A stretch of DNA of 64,000 nucleotides from assembly GCA_910576205.1 (NCBI GenBank), contig CAJTHL010000017.1, positions 1-64,000 of the forward strand, given 5' to 3'. The position numbers and the translations under genes were made by a program. The notes beneath the pieces are model-generated. The model saw only the letters and a program-made list of their open reading frames with translations. It made no database searches and was not told where the DNA came from. The DNA comes from Clostridia bacterium (lineage in GTDB: Bacteria; Bacillota; Clostridia; Lachnospirales; Lachnospiraceae). Of the stretch, positions 6,331 through 15,586 are shown in pieces. Every line of letters starts with the position of its first letter. Position 1 is the stretch's first letter.

Positions 6331-7209
6331 CTAATATAATACTACTATACTACATTGTGACATTGATGTACCACCAGATGGAACCATACTGCGAATAGTG
6401 AATGTTATATTTCCAGCATCATAGATAGTTTGTGCAGCTATTACATACGTTGATGCGCCATAATAGCCTGCTTGTCCATGGCTCCACCCCAAAATGGTTT
6501 TTTCGTTATTGATACAGTTTTTTGTATATGATATTGCTGGCCCCGAATATGTGGATGACACCATATATATAATAATTATTTCTGTAACACCTTCTGGCTT
6601 GGCAAATGATCGGCTGGTCGATTGCTGTGCAGAAAGAACTATATTCCCCGGATTCCAGCATTTTAGACCAGATAATGATTTAAAAGGGATAACTGAATCA
6701 GCACCTTCCTTTATGTAGCCATAATTCCCATTAGCGTCAATGCCAAAACTGAATGGGATATTCGCACTTAGGGCTTGAACCTCCACGGCCATTTTGGTCG
6801 GCTCCACGACTGTCTCATCCCATTCACCCGCTTCCTTATCCGTTGTAAACCTGTACATGACATTGTCTTTGATCACGTATTCGCCTGCAGAATATGGCCT
6901 TTCAAGAGAAAAAGCATCCCCAATCAGTTCACTCGATGCCATCCCTACCGAAAGGATATTTTTACAGAACGCTTTGATGCTGCCAAGAATGCCCTTCAGA
7001 CTACTCCCGGATACAATCCCATCCAATGCCTCCTCTGCTGTTGGAAGCACTGTTTCTGCGGATGTATAATCCTCAAACTCAACCGCACCTTCCGAATTTA
7101 CAAGACCTACAGGCCCCTGTGGCCCCATTGGCCCTTGCGGGCCCACATCTCCCTTATCCCCTTTATCCCCTTTGGGGCCTTTAAAATTTCCAATCCATAC
7201 TCTTGCCAT
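6331..7209 (-). CDS. Tail fibre with collagen-like stalk and switchable end
   Basis: 292 residues with AAGGAGG before ATG. The N-terminus is ARVWIGNFKGP followed by about nine Gly-X-Y triplets (KGDKGD, GPQGPMGPQGP). A linker of about 110 residues follows. The constant part ends at VEVQ; from QALSA onward, encoded by site D, the variable end begins (IPFSFGIDANGNYGYI). It is the presently expressed combination. The protein is likely the receptor-binding fibre attached to the baseplate proteins encoded just upstream. C-terminal variants A, B and C are nearby. Confidence 0.9.
   Translation of the reverse strand: MARVWIGNFKGPKGDKGDKGDVGPQGPMGPQGPVGLVNSEGAVEFEDYTSAETVLPTAEEALDGIVSGSSLKGILGSIKAFCKNILSVGMASSELIGDAFSLERPYSAGEYVIKDNVMYRFTTDKEAGEWDETVVEPTKMAVEVQALSANIPFSFGIDANGNYGYIKEGADSVIPFKSLSGLKCWNPGNIVLSAQQSTSRSFAKPEGVTEIIIIYMVSSTYSGPAISYTKNCINNEKTILGWSHGQAGYYGASTYVIAAQTIYDAGNITFTIRSMVPSGGTSMSQCSIVVLY
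6761..6777 (-). repeat. Inversion site D, within the expressed fibre gene
   Basis: Minus strand CAAGCCCTAAGTGCGAA, read as codons CAA GCC CTA AGT GCG. It joins the constant stalk to the current end. Confidence 0.9.
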
Positions 7210-7231
7210 GATACATCCTCCTTTTCACTTT

Positions 7232-8233
7232 TTAATTTTCTGGTGTATTGAAATATATGTCTCCTGTCTCTGTATCACATTCAAATGACGGAGGTGTACC
7301 ACCATCCGTGTAATACGCCCACATATTCCCATCTTCATCCCCGGACAGGGTAAATATACCCGATACCGGCACGGTAATGCCGCTGTCCCCCCTGTCTCCT
7401 TTATCTCCCTTGTCCCCTTTTGGGCCCTGGATCCCCTGGGCGCCTTGTGGCCCATTGAAATATCCGGCCGCTATCTGCTCCTCCATGCTGGTTATGAAAG
7501 CATTCAGTCTGACGGTGGCCTGGTGTGCCAGATCTGCTTTATCATTCGCCTGCCTAATTGCCTCCTCAAACTCCGCCTTTGTCGGCTCAAACCAGTCTGT
7601 AAACCGGACAAACCACTGCTCCAGGTCACTTTCCGCCTGCTTTGTCACGTCCTCATACCAGGCTAAATACTGGGCAAACAATGTTTCTGTACTCACCCGT
7701 TCGATCAGACTATGGACAAAACCACATTCATCGCTGTTAATCCTGGTATCTGTGATATCCGCATTAGAAATAACGGTCTGGTTGCTTTTCAGTTTTATTG
7801 TCGCCAATGACAATTCATAATAATCCCCACTGTTACCGGGCTCCGGGCGAATCAGTACCGGAGCGACGGGTGAGGCATCTGCTGTACCTGTCTTTTTTAC
7901 GATTTCACACTGCCGGTCTATATAATTTGCCCGCAGAACAATCCTGTCAATCCTGCTGTATGTTGACGGAGCGGGATCCAGTTCTATAACCGATACTTCA
8001 TCATCCCACGCAAACCTTCCACGGACAAATCCTATTCCGGGAAGGATCTGCAGCTTCAGTCCCTCCTGCGCCAGTACCTGGAACCGGTCAGACGTATCTC
8101 CCAGGACCCCGCTGCTGATCAGACTGGCAAAAAACAGGGCAAAAAAGTCTGATGACTCCGCCCTGTCAAATATCGGCATCCCTTCTTCGTCATAACCTGT
8201 AATCTCACTGTCAAATAATCCGCTTCTCAGCAA
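7232..8233 (-). CDS. Baseplate/upper fibre protein with collagen-like segment
   Basis: 333 residues from TTG with GGGAGGTG upstream. The N-terminal 180 residues resemble phage structural proteins that dock receptor-binding modules (RSGLFDSEITGYDEEG, repeated ADITDTRI). A coiled-coil part (QANDKADLAHQAT) is followed by a collagen-like stretch (GPQGAQGIQGPKGDKGDKGD). It probably links the Gp37-like baseplate protein to the switchable fibre 23 bases downstream. Repeated collagen triplets also occur in that fibre, which could favour co-assembly. Confidence 0.8.
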   Translation of the reverse strand: MLRSGLFDSEITGYDEEGMPIFDRAESSDFFALFFASLISSGVLGDTSDRFQVLAQEGLKLQILPGIGFVRGRFAWDDEVSVIELDPAPSTYSRIDRIVLRANYIDRQCEIVKKTGTADASPVAPVLIRPEPGNSGDYYELSLATIKLKSNQTVISNADITDTRINSDECGFVHSLIERVSTETLFAQYLAWYEDVTKQAESDLEQWFVRFTDWFEPTKAEFEEAIRQANDKADLAHQATVRLNAFITSMEEQIAAGYFNGPQGAQGIQGPKGDKGDKGDRGDSGITVPVSGIFTLSGDEDGNMWAYYTDGGTPPSFECDTETGDIYFNTPEN

Positions 8234-8236
8234 TTC

Positions 8237-9328
8237 CTACACCTCCCTTTTGATAAGCTGGCGGACTGTCGATATTTCGTCCGTCCCAAATGTGATGGTC
8301 AGTTCCGTAGCACCCCCTTCGTATGTTTCCATGATTTCCGTGATACGTTTATCTGTGGCAACATTAATTTCTGTATTTATATAGGTGCAATAATCCCCCA
8401 GGTCAAAGTCCTGTTTATAACGGAGATTTGCGTTGGAATCAATGCTGCTGTTCACCGTTTCCACTTTCCGGTACTCTGCCAGTTTTTCCCGTCCGCGCTG
8501 TATCAACAGTGCCTGGTAAACCTCCTGGGGAATTGCGGAACCATTACCATCCTCCATCTGGATATCCCTGGCATCCACCCAGATTTCCCGTCTCTCTTCC
8601 CCTGGGTTCCGGAGATCTACTGTGATAACCGTCCTTGCAGTTCCTTCTCCCGCTCCGGCCACATATGCAAAATTTCTGTAGGCATTCCCGTTACGGTTGT
8701 AGACTACATTGCGTATATTATAAAACGAGTTGGAAAATATGGCCCAACTGTTCTCCTCTTGGCTGTCACGTCTGTCTTTCCCCTGCCAGACCTCAAAAAC
8801 CAGGTCGTTTGTATGGAAATCGAACCGGACACGATGGCTTATTTCCTGGGTATTCCCAATTTCATAAAGCTTTTCGGACAGGTTATCCCCTGTCACCTGG
8901 CTGTCTATGGTTCCGGTCAGTCTGCTAATGTCCCCCAGCCGGAGATGCCGGATAACCCGGTCAGTATCCTCTGGGAAAACTGCTGTCCGTGCAACCAGAT
9001 TCCGCATGGCATCCTCTGTGTTTCCGGAAAGCATGACCGTGGATTCTATCACACGGTCCATCAGCAGACATTCTGCAAAATTGCCTTTGGCATAGGCTTC
9101 CCTTCCTCCGTTTTCGTCCTGGGAATAGTTCACCTCATCAATGACCCCCAGCTCGTCTGCATCGTTCCTGTACAGATACTTTCCGGTATTCAGCAGATCA
9201 AAATACTCCCTGGATGCATGCAGTTCAAAGCATCCCAGCTTTTCATATCTCCGTGTCCAGATCAGAGACCGGAAAAGCGGAACACTGCCCATGGTCTCAA
9301 AGTTTTCATCCAGCACAATAATCCTCAT
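8237..9328 (-). CDS. Gp37-like baseplate (Tal-type) protein
   Basis: 363 residues from the ATG after GGGGGTATGAT. It begins MRIIVLDENFETMGSVP and carries SLIWTRRYEKLGCFELHA, typical of the siphovirus ReqiPepy6 Gp37-like family. These proteins sit at the tail tip below Dit, the place of tail-associated lysins in other siphoviruses. It overlaps neither neighbour: Dit ends 2 bases upstream and the fibre-docking gene starts 4 bases downstream. Confidence 0.82.
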   Translation of the reverse strand: MRIIVLDENFETMGSVPLFRSLIWTRRYEKLGCFELHASREYFDLLNTGKYLYRNDADELGVIDEVNYSQDENGGREAYAKGNFAECLLMDRVIESTVMLSGNTEDAMRNLVARTAVFPEDTDRVIRHLRLGDISRLTGTIDSQVTGDNLSEKLYEIGNTQEISHRVRFDFHTNDLVFEVWQGKDRRDSQEENSWAIFSNSFYNIRNVVYNRNGNAYRNFAYVAGAGEGTARTVITVDLRNPGEERREIWVDARDIQMEDGNGSAIPQEVYQALLIQRGREKLAEYRKVETVNSSIDSNANLRYKQDFDLGDYCTYINTEINVATDKRITEIMETYEGGATELTITFGTDEISTVRQLIKREV

Positions 9329-9329
9329 A

Positions 9330-10244
9330 TCATACCCCCAGATACAACGGCGTATAAAACAGCCGCACGTCAAGATTGGAATAATTCTCATCAGCGTCAT
9401 ATTCCAGGTAATTGCTTCCTACCGCCAGCTCAAAGGGCTCGGAAAGACGGTCTATCTTCTGGTAGACATTTACCCCATTCAGTTCTATCACCTGGTGGCG
9501 TCTGTCTGTGTCAACCAGAAGAACATCCCCCTTCTGCATGGCTATCTTAACCCGGACAAACTGCATTGTCCCGGTCAGCGTAATCCGGGGATTTGTACAC
9601 GGCCCTCTCTTGGCAATAAACTGTATCTGGACGCCTGTCGGCACATCCCCGTCATTAGGCAGATGTACTTCATGGGACAGTGTCCTGTAGCCTGCGATCT
9701 GTCCTGGAAGTGTCAGTCCTTTATATGTGGACTGTACAGGTACTTTATTTTTCACCACCATCCAGGGAAACGCAAGCTGCTTACTGATATCGGCCATATT
9801 CCGGCCAAAGTTATCAATATTTTTCATGAACGGATCCGGGCAGATCAGATCTGCCACAATGGAAAGCTGGTTGAATACATTGCTGGTTGCAACGAAATTC
9901 CAGCCTTCCAACTCGTACACTATATTCCGTTTTGTTCCGCTGTGGTTTATGGTCATTTTACCGGTATATTTCGGATTGAAAAATTTGATGATCCGCTGCC
10001 GGTTTACGTCATTATTCCGGTCATCCCGCAAATCAGCCTCTATGTGGATAGGCCGTTTCGTTATCCTCTTGCCATCCAGGGTGGAGCCATCCACCAGAGC
10101 GTTATCGGTGAATTTCAAATCCAGGTCAGAAGCTTCAAGACCTGTTATCTTTGTAATGGCAAACTCCCTTTTTTTCCCTTCCTGCGATTTTCCGAATGTC
10201 AGCGTCCGTCCATTACATTCAAGCGTAAAATCAAGAAAATCCAC
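9330..10244 (-). CDS. Distal tail protein (Dit)
   Basis: 304 residues from GTG with GGAGGTGTG upstream. N-terminus DFLDFTLECNGRTLTFG and the mid motifs KRPIHIEADLR and FFNPKYTGKM match the siphovirus distal tail component family. Dit hexamers join the tail tube to the baseplate. It starts on the stop of the tape-measure gene. Confidence 0.87.
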   Translation of the reverse strand: MDFLDFTLECNGRTLTFGKSQEGKKREFAITKITGLEASDLDLKFTDNALVDGSTLDGKRITKRPIHIEADLRDDRNNDVNRQRIIKFFNPKYTGKMTINHSGTKRNIVYELEGWNFVATSNVFNQLSIVADLICPDPFMKNIDNFGRNMADISKQLAFPWMVVKNKVPVQSTYKGLTLPGQIAGYRTLSHEVHLPNDGDVPTGVQIQFIAKRGPCTNPRITLTGTMQFVRVKIAMQKGDVLLVDTDRRHQVIELNGVNVYQKIDRLSEPFELAVGSNYLEYDADENYSNLDVRLFYTPLYLGV

Positions 10245-13200
10245 TACTTCACACCTCCCAGCAAATCCCTTGCTGCCTTTCTGTTGGCTTTATTCACTTC
10301 GCTTGGTGTCGCCACTGGCACATGGTAATTATTCTCCTGTTCTATGTGTTGGTCGATATAGGTATCTCCGCCGCCCTTCGGGGAGTCCGTGCCAGCGTCG
10401 TGCTCTGCTCTGGCTCTGGTTCGTACCGTGATGCCGCCGGTTTCGACAGCTACCGCTGTCTGCATCCGGTTTGCCAGTTCCTCCATTTCCGCGTCCACCT
10501 GGTTCCGCAGGTCTGGCATGGCCTTTTCCATACCTGTGCCAATCCCGGGTGGGATCCACCGGCCCACTTCCCGGGCGAATACCTTTGACGGTGATTCGAT
10601 TCCAAGCGCATCCTTCGCCCCCTGGTAAAGGCTGTTCGCCAGATCTTTGACCTTATTTACCAGCCAGCCCCAGCCAGAGGATATTCCGTTCCATATACCG
10701 GTAACGATATTCCCACCAATCTCCGCCATTTCCGATGGAAGCCCGCTCAGTCCGTTTACAAGATTTGTCACGAACCCCTGGGCTGCGCTTCTGGCTTTGT
10801 CTGCCATATCCACACCAAACTGGATTAATTTTGTGATGGTGTTTGACAGCCACGTCCAGACCTTCCCGGGGAGCTGCCGGAACCATGTGATCACGGTATT
10901 CACTGCATTTGATGCTGTTGTGGCTGCCCTGGAAACCATATCGATTTCCCACTGTATCATCCTGTTGACCGTCTCAACCAGCCATGTCCAGACCTTTCCG
11001 GGAAGTTCAGAGAAAAATGTGCCTACGGCATTTACGGTATCTGACACCCAGGCTGAGGCGGAAGAATAAATATCAGTCCCCCACTGGATAACCCTGGCCA
11101 CCGTCTCTACCAGCCACGTCCAGATCTTCCCCGGCAATTCCGAGAAGAACGTCACAATTCCGTCTATGATGCGGGGAACCTCGGTTGTTACCCAGTTATA
11201 AAGCTCAATCCCCCACTTAATGACCGTGCCTATCGCATAACCCAGCCAGTAGGCTATCTTGTCTGGCAATTCACAAATGAATGTGATGATATTGTTTATA
11301 AAATTGCCCGCCGTCTCGATTGCAGACGTCAGCATTTCAGCACCCCAGGCTTTGACGTTTGAAACTGTATCTGTCAGCCATGCGCTGATTCCCCCCGGCA
11401 ATTCCGAGAAGAACGCTGCTACCTGGTCAACCAGGTTTTTCACAGTACCAGGAATGGATTTGAAGAAATCCGCTATTGCCGTACCTAACCCGGTAAAGAA
11501 ATCCACAATCTGTGTCCAGTGGTCTTTTATCACGATCACCAGAGTGGCAACTGCCGCCACAATTCCGGCTATCACACCTGCAACCAGGGCCGGGGCTCCC
11601 AGGATAACGGCTCCGACTGCCGCTATGGCAATACCCGCCACCATTAGCGCTTCCTTCAGCCAGCTGAATCCGTTCTGGAGCATATCAAAAAAGCTTGTTA
11701 CTGCCAGAACTGCGCCACCAATCACTGCAGCCACTCCGCCAACCGTGGAGCCTATGCTGGCTATTACGGATTTTACGGTGGAAAACACGGAACCCATCTT
11801 GGATATGATTCCGGCCAGCTTCGGAAATTCCAGCGCAAGGACTTCTGAAAAGGTTCCTGCGCCGCCGGACAGGAGCTGGAACCCCTCTACCATCTTCGGT
11901 ATAATTCCGATTGCTGTCTTTATGCCTCCGGTCATGGAGCTTATAGCGGAAACAGCGCCTTTGATATTGGCTGACGCCGCCTTTGCCGTGTGCATTGTGA
12001 CCATGGCCGCCGCTATGGTTCCTATCGCTTTTCCCAGAGCCTCCATGGCCGCAGGGTCAGCCTCTCCCAAAGCGTCGAAGATGCCCTCAACTATGCTTAT
12101 AACCCCGGACAAAATCGGTTCCAGGGTAGAAATGAATCCCTCGAACAATCCACTCAGAAACGCTCCCAGAGACGGGAACTCTTCACCGATCCCCTGGATG
12201 ATTCCCTCTATGATGCGTTTTCCGGCATCTATGAAATCCGGGGCCCACTCCCTTATGCACTCTATAATATCCCCTATGCACCGGGCGGCTGCCTGCGCCA
12301 TTTGCGGGGCCCCCTCTGCCAGTCCGTCAGTCATTTTACCGGCCAGGACAATGGCCGTAGTCCAGATATCATCCGCGCATGAAAAAAGGCCCGTTACCAG
12401 TGCCGTGATTAGGCTTGACGCCGCATCACCGATTGACGGACTGCTTTTCAGCGAAGCACAGAACGAACCTACAAGGCCCGTTGCCGCATTTATCAGATCG
12501 GGAGCCGCATTTGCCACGCTCTCCACGATTCGGGAGAGGATGCTGCCAAAGGTAGTTACCAGACCGTCAAGTCCGCCGTCATTGAATGCCTCCTGGAGCT
12601 CCTGCACCATCCCCTGTGCCGTTTTCACAATTTCCATGCACGGGGCCTGCATGTTCTCATAAAGAGAAATAGCCAAACCCTCAACACCGGATTTAAGGAT
12701 TGTGATCTGCCCCTGCAAATTATTGCTCATGGTCTCGGCCATTCTTGCGGCCGCACCGTCACAATTGTAGATAGACCTCTCTAATTTCTTGAAATCATCA
12801 TCTGAAGCATTTACAATGGCCAGCAGTCCGGACATCGCCTCCTGTCCTGCCAGGGAGGAGGCCAGCTCGGCCGCCTCTGCCTCTGAAAGGCCGTTGAATC
12901 CGTCCCGGAGGTCTGCCATGACCTCGTTCAGCGACTTCATGGAGCCGTCTGAGTTGGTTAGGGAGATTCCAAGCCTGTTCATGGCATTCTGGACTTCCTT
13001 TGTGGGCTTCGTGAGTCTGCTCATCATGGAGCGGAGGGAAGTACCGGCCTGGGAGCCCTTGATTCCGGCATTGGCCATAAGGCCGATTGCAAGTGCTGTA
13101 TCCTCAGCGGTATATCCTAAAGCGCCGGCCACGGGAGCAACATACTTAAACGTCTCTCCCATCATGCTTACGTTTGTATTTGCGTTTGAAGATGCCTGTG

Positions 13201-13699
13201 CCAGAATGTCCGAGAAATGCTCTGCGTCACTGGCTTTCATACCAAATGCCGTCAAGGCGTCCGTCACAATATCAGAGGTAGTGGCCAGATCTTCTCCAGA
13301 AGCCGCCGCCAGGTTCATTATGCCGGTGATGCCGTCCAGCATGTCCCCGGTTTTCCATCCGGCCATTGCCATATATTCAAACGCAGCGGCGGATTCCGTT
13401 GCGGAGAATTTTGTGGTGGAACCCATCTCCTTTGCCTTGTCGGTCAGATCTTTCAGCTCCTGCCCGGAGGCCCCGGAGATAGCCGCCACTTTCGACATTC
13501 CGCTCTCGAAGTCAGAACCGGCTTTAATAGCAGCGCCTCCCAGGCCTGCAATCGCGGTCATGCTTCCCTTGAGGATATTACTGGTTGCCTGCAGGCCCTT
13601 TTGTGCGATATCCCCAATAGAACTTATTCCCTTTTGGAACCCGCCGGAGTCTATCCGGGTATCAAATTTAAGAGTGCCATCACTAGCCAGTGTTCTCAC
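10244..13699 (-). CDS. Tail tape-measure protein
   Basis: 1151 residues. The N-terminal 350 residues are the TP901-type tape-measure core (DFESGMSKVAAISGASGQEL, MAMAGWKTGDML, NAGIKGSQAGTSLRSMMSRL). Hydrophobic helices follow at about 600-720, and a series of 42-44-residue repeats around LPGKVWTWL occupies roughly 740-970. The C-terminus has the common KDALGIESPSKVFAREVG motif. Length should set tail length at about 170 nm by the usual 0.15 nm per residue rule, which is an inference. The start is a GTG after GAAAGAGAG. Confidence 0.95.
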   Translation of the reverse strand: MRTLASDGTLKFDTRIDSGGFQKGISSIGDIAQKGLQATSNILKGSMTAIAGLGGAAIKAGSDFESGMSKVAAISGASGQELKDLTDKAKEMGSTTKFSATESAAAFEYMAMAGWKTGDMLDGITGIMNLAAASGEDLATTSDIVTDALTAFGMKASDAEHFSDILAQASSNANTNVSMMGETFKYVAPVAGALGYTAEDTALAIGLMANAGIKGSQAGTSLRSMMSRLTKPTKEVQNAMNRLGISLTNSDGSMKSLNEVMADLRDGFNGLSEAEAAELASSLAGQEAMSGLLAIVNASDDDFKKLERSIYNCDGAAARMAETMSNNLQGQITILKSGVEGLAISLYENMQAPCMEIVKTAQGMVQELQEAFNDGGLDGLVTTFGSILSRIVESVANAAPDLINAATGLVGSFCASLKSSPSIGDAASSLITALVTGLFSCADDIWTTAIVLAGKMTDGLAEGAPQMAQAAARCIGDIIECIREWAPDFIDAGKRIIEGIIQGIGEEFPSLGAFLSGLFEGFISTLEPILSGVISIVEGIFDALGEADPAAMEALGKAIGTIAAAMVTMHTAKAASANIKGAVSAISSMTGGIKTAIGIIPKMVEGFQLLSGGAGTFSEVLALEFPKLAGIISKMGSVFSTVKSVIASIGSTVGGVAAVIGGAVLAVTSFFDMLQNGFSWLKEALMVAGIAIAAVGAVILGAPALVAGVIAGIVAAVATLVIVIKDHWTQIVDFFTGLGTAIADFFKSIPGTVKNLVDQVAAFFSELPGGISAWLTDTVSNVKAWGAEMLTSAIETAGNFINNIITFICELPDKIAYWLGYAIGTVIKWGIELYNWVTTEVPRIIDGIVTFFSELPGKIWTWLVETVARVIQWGTDIYSSASAWVSDTVNAVGTFFSELPGKVWTWLVETVNRMIQWEIDMVSRAATTASNAVNTVITWFRQLPGKVWTWLSNTITKLIQFGVDMADKARSAAQGFVTNLVNGLSGLPSEMAEIGGNIVTGIWNGISSGWGWLVNKVKDLANSLYQGAKDALGIESPSKVFAREVGRWIPPGIGTGMEKAMPDLRNQVDAEMEELANRMQTAVAVETGGITVRTRARAEHDAGTDSPKGGGDTYIDQHIEQENNYHVPVATPSEVNKANRKAARDLLGGVK

Positions 13700-13747
13700 C
13701 TCTCTTTCATGGTCAGAAATCCTCGGCTCGTAATGGCACTACCAGAT

Positions 13748-13957
13748 TTACTTGATCTGCTTTCCTTTTTCTATTTTCAATTCAAAAACAGCGTGACAAT
13801 TCCGGCCTTTACACCGGAACATCACGCCTTTACACTCCGCCTGATCCGTATACCGGAACGGCATTATATACCCACATTCCGGGCACTCCACCCGGACGGC
13901 GTTTTTCATCTTTTCAATATCCAGCCACCCCCTATAATATCCCTTCCACATTTCCAC
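13748..13957 (-). CDS. Small zinc-ribbon protein (Com-like)
   Basis: 69 residues by the longest frame; the conserved part starts near NAVRVECPECGYIMPFRY. Two CxxC-type pairs (CPEC and CKGRNC) suggest a zinc ribbon. It overlaps the end of the Gp15-like gene by 26 bases and precedes the tape measure. Similar small zinc-ribbon genes occupy this spot in related phages; the role is unknown. Confidence 0.7.
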   Translation of the reverse strand: MEMWKGYYRGWLDIEKMKNAVRVECPECGYIMPFRYTDQAECKGVMFRCKGRNCHAVFELKIEKGKQIK

Positions 13958-14537
13958 CGTTCAGAAGCGCGTTCTGTATGGCGGTCTGCCTGTCGTCCTC
14001 ATCCTTTGACAGAGGCAGGGCATACAGACGTTTCATCTTCTTGTAGAAATCCTTCTGTTCTTTTGGCATCTTATCATTGATATCTATGCTACGGTACTCC
14101 ATGACCCGGACAAACTCACAATCCTTTGGTAACGAATAAAAGAGGAACCGGAACTTCCACCAGTGCATGTACCGGATATCCTGGAGGTCGATCTTGTATG
14201 CCAGAAAAAACGCCGCGTATATAAGTCCGGCGTCATATTCAAATGAATAGGCCGGGCTTCTTCCCCGTCTGGCGGCCATTCGCTTTTGAATTACGGTTTC
14301 TTCCCTGCCGCACCGGTAAAACCATAAAGCAACATCAATGGCCGCATTCAGATCATCTGGAATGACCGGGTAATACAGGGTGAGCCCCTTTTTTACCTTT
14401 TCCCTGGAACTCAAGCTGTTATCCTGCATCATCAGCTCGAAGAGGATAGAACTCCGGAAATTTGTCCGTATTTCATATCTCTCCCCATTCACTTCCACCT
14501 GGTCGGGGTAATCAATATCATCAATCAGGATATTCAA
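13932..14537 (-). CDS. Phage Gp15 protein, tail assembly chaperone partner
   Basis: 201 residues from TTG overlapping the stop of the previous gene. It matches the bacteriophage Gp15 family: YEIRTNFRSSILFELMMQD, LTLYYPVIPDDLNAAID, and the aromatic stretch YMHWWKFRFLFYSLP. It lies between the tail chaperone and the tape measure, the place of the frameshift-product chaperone in other siphoviruses. Confidence 0.88.
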   Translation of the reverse strand: MNILIDDIDYPDQVEVNGERYEIRTNFRSSILFELMMQDNSLSSREKVKKGLTLYYPVIPDDLNAAIDVALWFYRCGREETVIQKRMAARRGRSPAYSFEYDAGLIYAAFFLAYKIDLQDIRYMHWWKFRFLFYSLPKDCEFVRVMEYRSIDINDKMPKEQKDFYKKMKRLYALPLSKDEDDRQTAIQNALLNGGNVEGIL

Positions 14538-14977
14538 TTTCTATGTTTCTTTCCATTTCCGTTTTTGTTTCCTGCGGCATAAAGTTGGAAATTCCGGGAA
14601 CCCTGTTTCTGTGCCTGGCGGTTTTCTCTTTCCGTCTGGCGTCTCTCCGCCCGGTTGGGGGTGTATTTATCCTCGATCTTGTCAAGCTCTTCCCTGGCAC
14701 TCATAGCACCCTGGGCCATGATACCGAAAGCCTCCATGTGGTCACGGATATTCGCCTTGCCCTTAAAGATCTTCCGGGCGGTACCGGCGCCAAACAGGGC
14801 ATCAAAGAAATCATCCACGATCCGGCACTGGATCCGGAGAGCGTCAGCGGTGCTCTTGCCCTCGTACTGCGTGGGCTCATTAACATCTTCTGCCACTTTC
14901 GCATTTTCCCGCTCGTATACCTCCAGCTGATCCGCGTCAAAAAAATCGTATTCAAGTTCTATGCCTAAAATATTCAT
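14534..14977 (-). CDS. Tail assembly chaperone (DUF6673-like)
   Basis: 147 residues, GGAGG before ATG. Acidic start MNILGIELEYDFFDADQLEVYE, then a helical domain (RIVDDFFDALFGAGTARKIF) and a basic low-complexity end rich in Arg, Gln and Asn. This is the usual first gene after the tail tube. The next gene starts 4 bases before its stop, so translation is coupled. Confidence 0.78.
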   Translation of the reverse strand: MNILGIELEYDFFDADQLEVYERENAKVAEDVNEPTQYEGKSTADALRIQCRIVDDFFDALFGAGTARKIFKGKANIRDHMEAFGIMAQGAMSAREELDKIEDKYTPNRAERRQTERENRQAQKQGSRNFQLYAAGNKNGNGKKHRN

Positions 14978-15014
14978 ACATCATTCCTCCTGTTGATTAA
15001 ACTCTTGTTACGTG

Positions 15015-15037
15015 AAAAAAGGAGCCTTTGCGACTCC
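15015..15037 (-). terminator. Intrinsic terminator after the tail-tube gene
   Basis: Minus strand GGAGTC, loop GCAAA, GGCTCC, then six T. It lies two bases past the tail-tube stop and should reduce transcription into the tape-measure segment. Confidence 0.75.
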
Positions 15038-15038
15038 C

Positions 15039-15584
15039 CTACGTTGTCTCCGTTTCTTCCGGCGTGGTTGCATCAGTATTTCCTGCAAGCGGCGTGAATG
15101 CCTTTGTCTCTGTATTAAATGTACCGTTGACCGGATCACCCACAGCATTCAGATTACCGGAAACAGCGATTTCATCTTCACCACTGATACTTGAAATTTC
15201 CGCAGACACAGTGAAAAGCCTTGCCGCAAACTCGTTTGGTTTTCCGTCCACTTTATCCCAGAGTTCTACACGGACATACTGAAATTCAGCGTCGGAGCCG
15301 GTACAATGATTCCGGCCTACATTGTAGAGCGCCAGAACCGCCTCCTGCTGGATAATCAGATCTGATTCAAACGGGAACACGGTTTCGTAGCTGGTGATTG
15401 AAGAGGAACTCGCCGCCTCATTGACGTACTTCTTTTTGGAAGTCTGCGCCCCGGGATTCTCATCCAGCGTGGTAAAGCCGGTACCCATCAGAACAAAAGA
15501 CGGGGTTTCCTCTGTCTGGATATTCAGATAGTCCGCAAACTCATGTCTCTTGGTTACATTACGTTTCCTGTTTTTTTCACTCAT
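15039..15584 (-). CDS. Major tail tube protein
   Basis: 181 residues with AAGGAGG upstream. MSEKNRKRNVTKRHEFADYL opens the protein; FVLMGTGFTTLDENPGAQT and YETVFPFESDL are typical of Firmicutes siphovirus tail-tube proteins. The acidic Thr-rich end (TPEETETT) is short. It is followed by a terminator, as is common for the abundant tube protein. Confidence 0.88.
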   Translation of the reverse strand: MSEKNRKRNVTKRHEFADYLNIQTEETPSFVLMGTGFTTLDENPGAQTSKKKYVNEAASSSSITSYETVFPFESDLIIQQEAVLALYNVGRNHCTGSDAEFQYVRVELWDKVDGKPNEFAARLFTVSAEISSISGEDEIAVSGNLNAVGDPVNGTFNTETKAFTPLAGNTDATTPEETETT

Positions 15585-15586
15585 AC

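Noticed and set aside
3393..7209. Diversity-generating retroelement as cause of fibre variation
   Set aside because: No reverse transcriptase gene and no template/variable repeat pair with adenine changes; inverted sites and a recombinase explain the locus.
9141..10328. 395-codon + strand frame opposite baseplate and Dit genes
   Set aside because: Shadow of well-supported minus-strand genes with clear family motifs.
11259..12662. 467-codon + strand frame opposite the tape measure
   Set aside because: Antisense shadow with Ala/Pro/Thr bias typical of reverse-strand tape-measure DNA.
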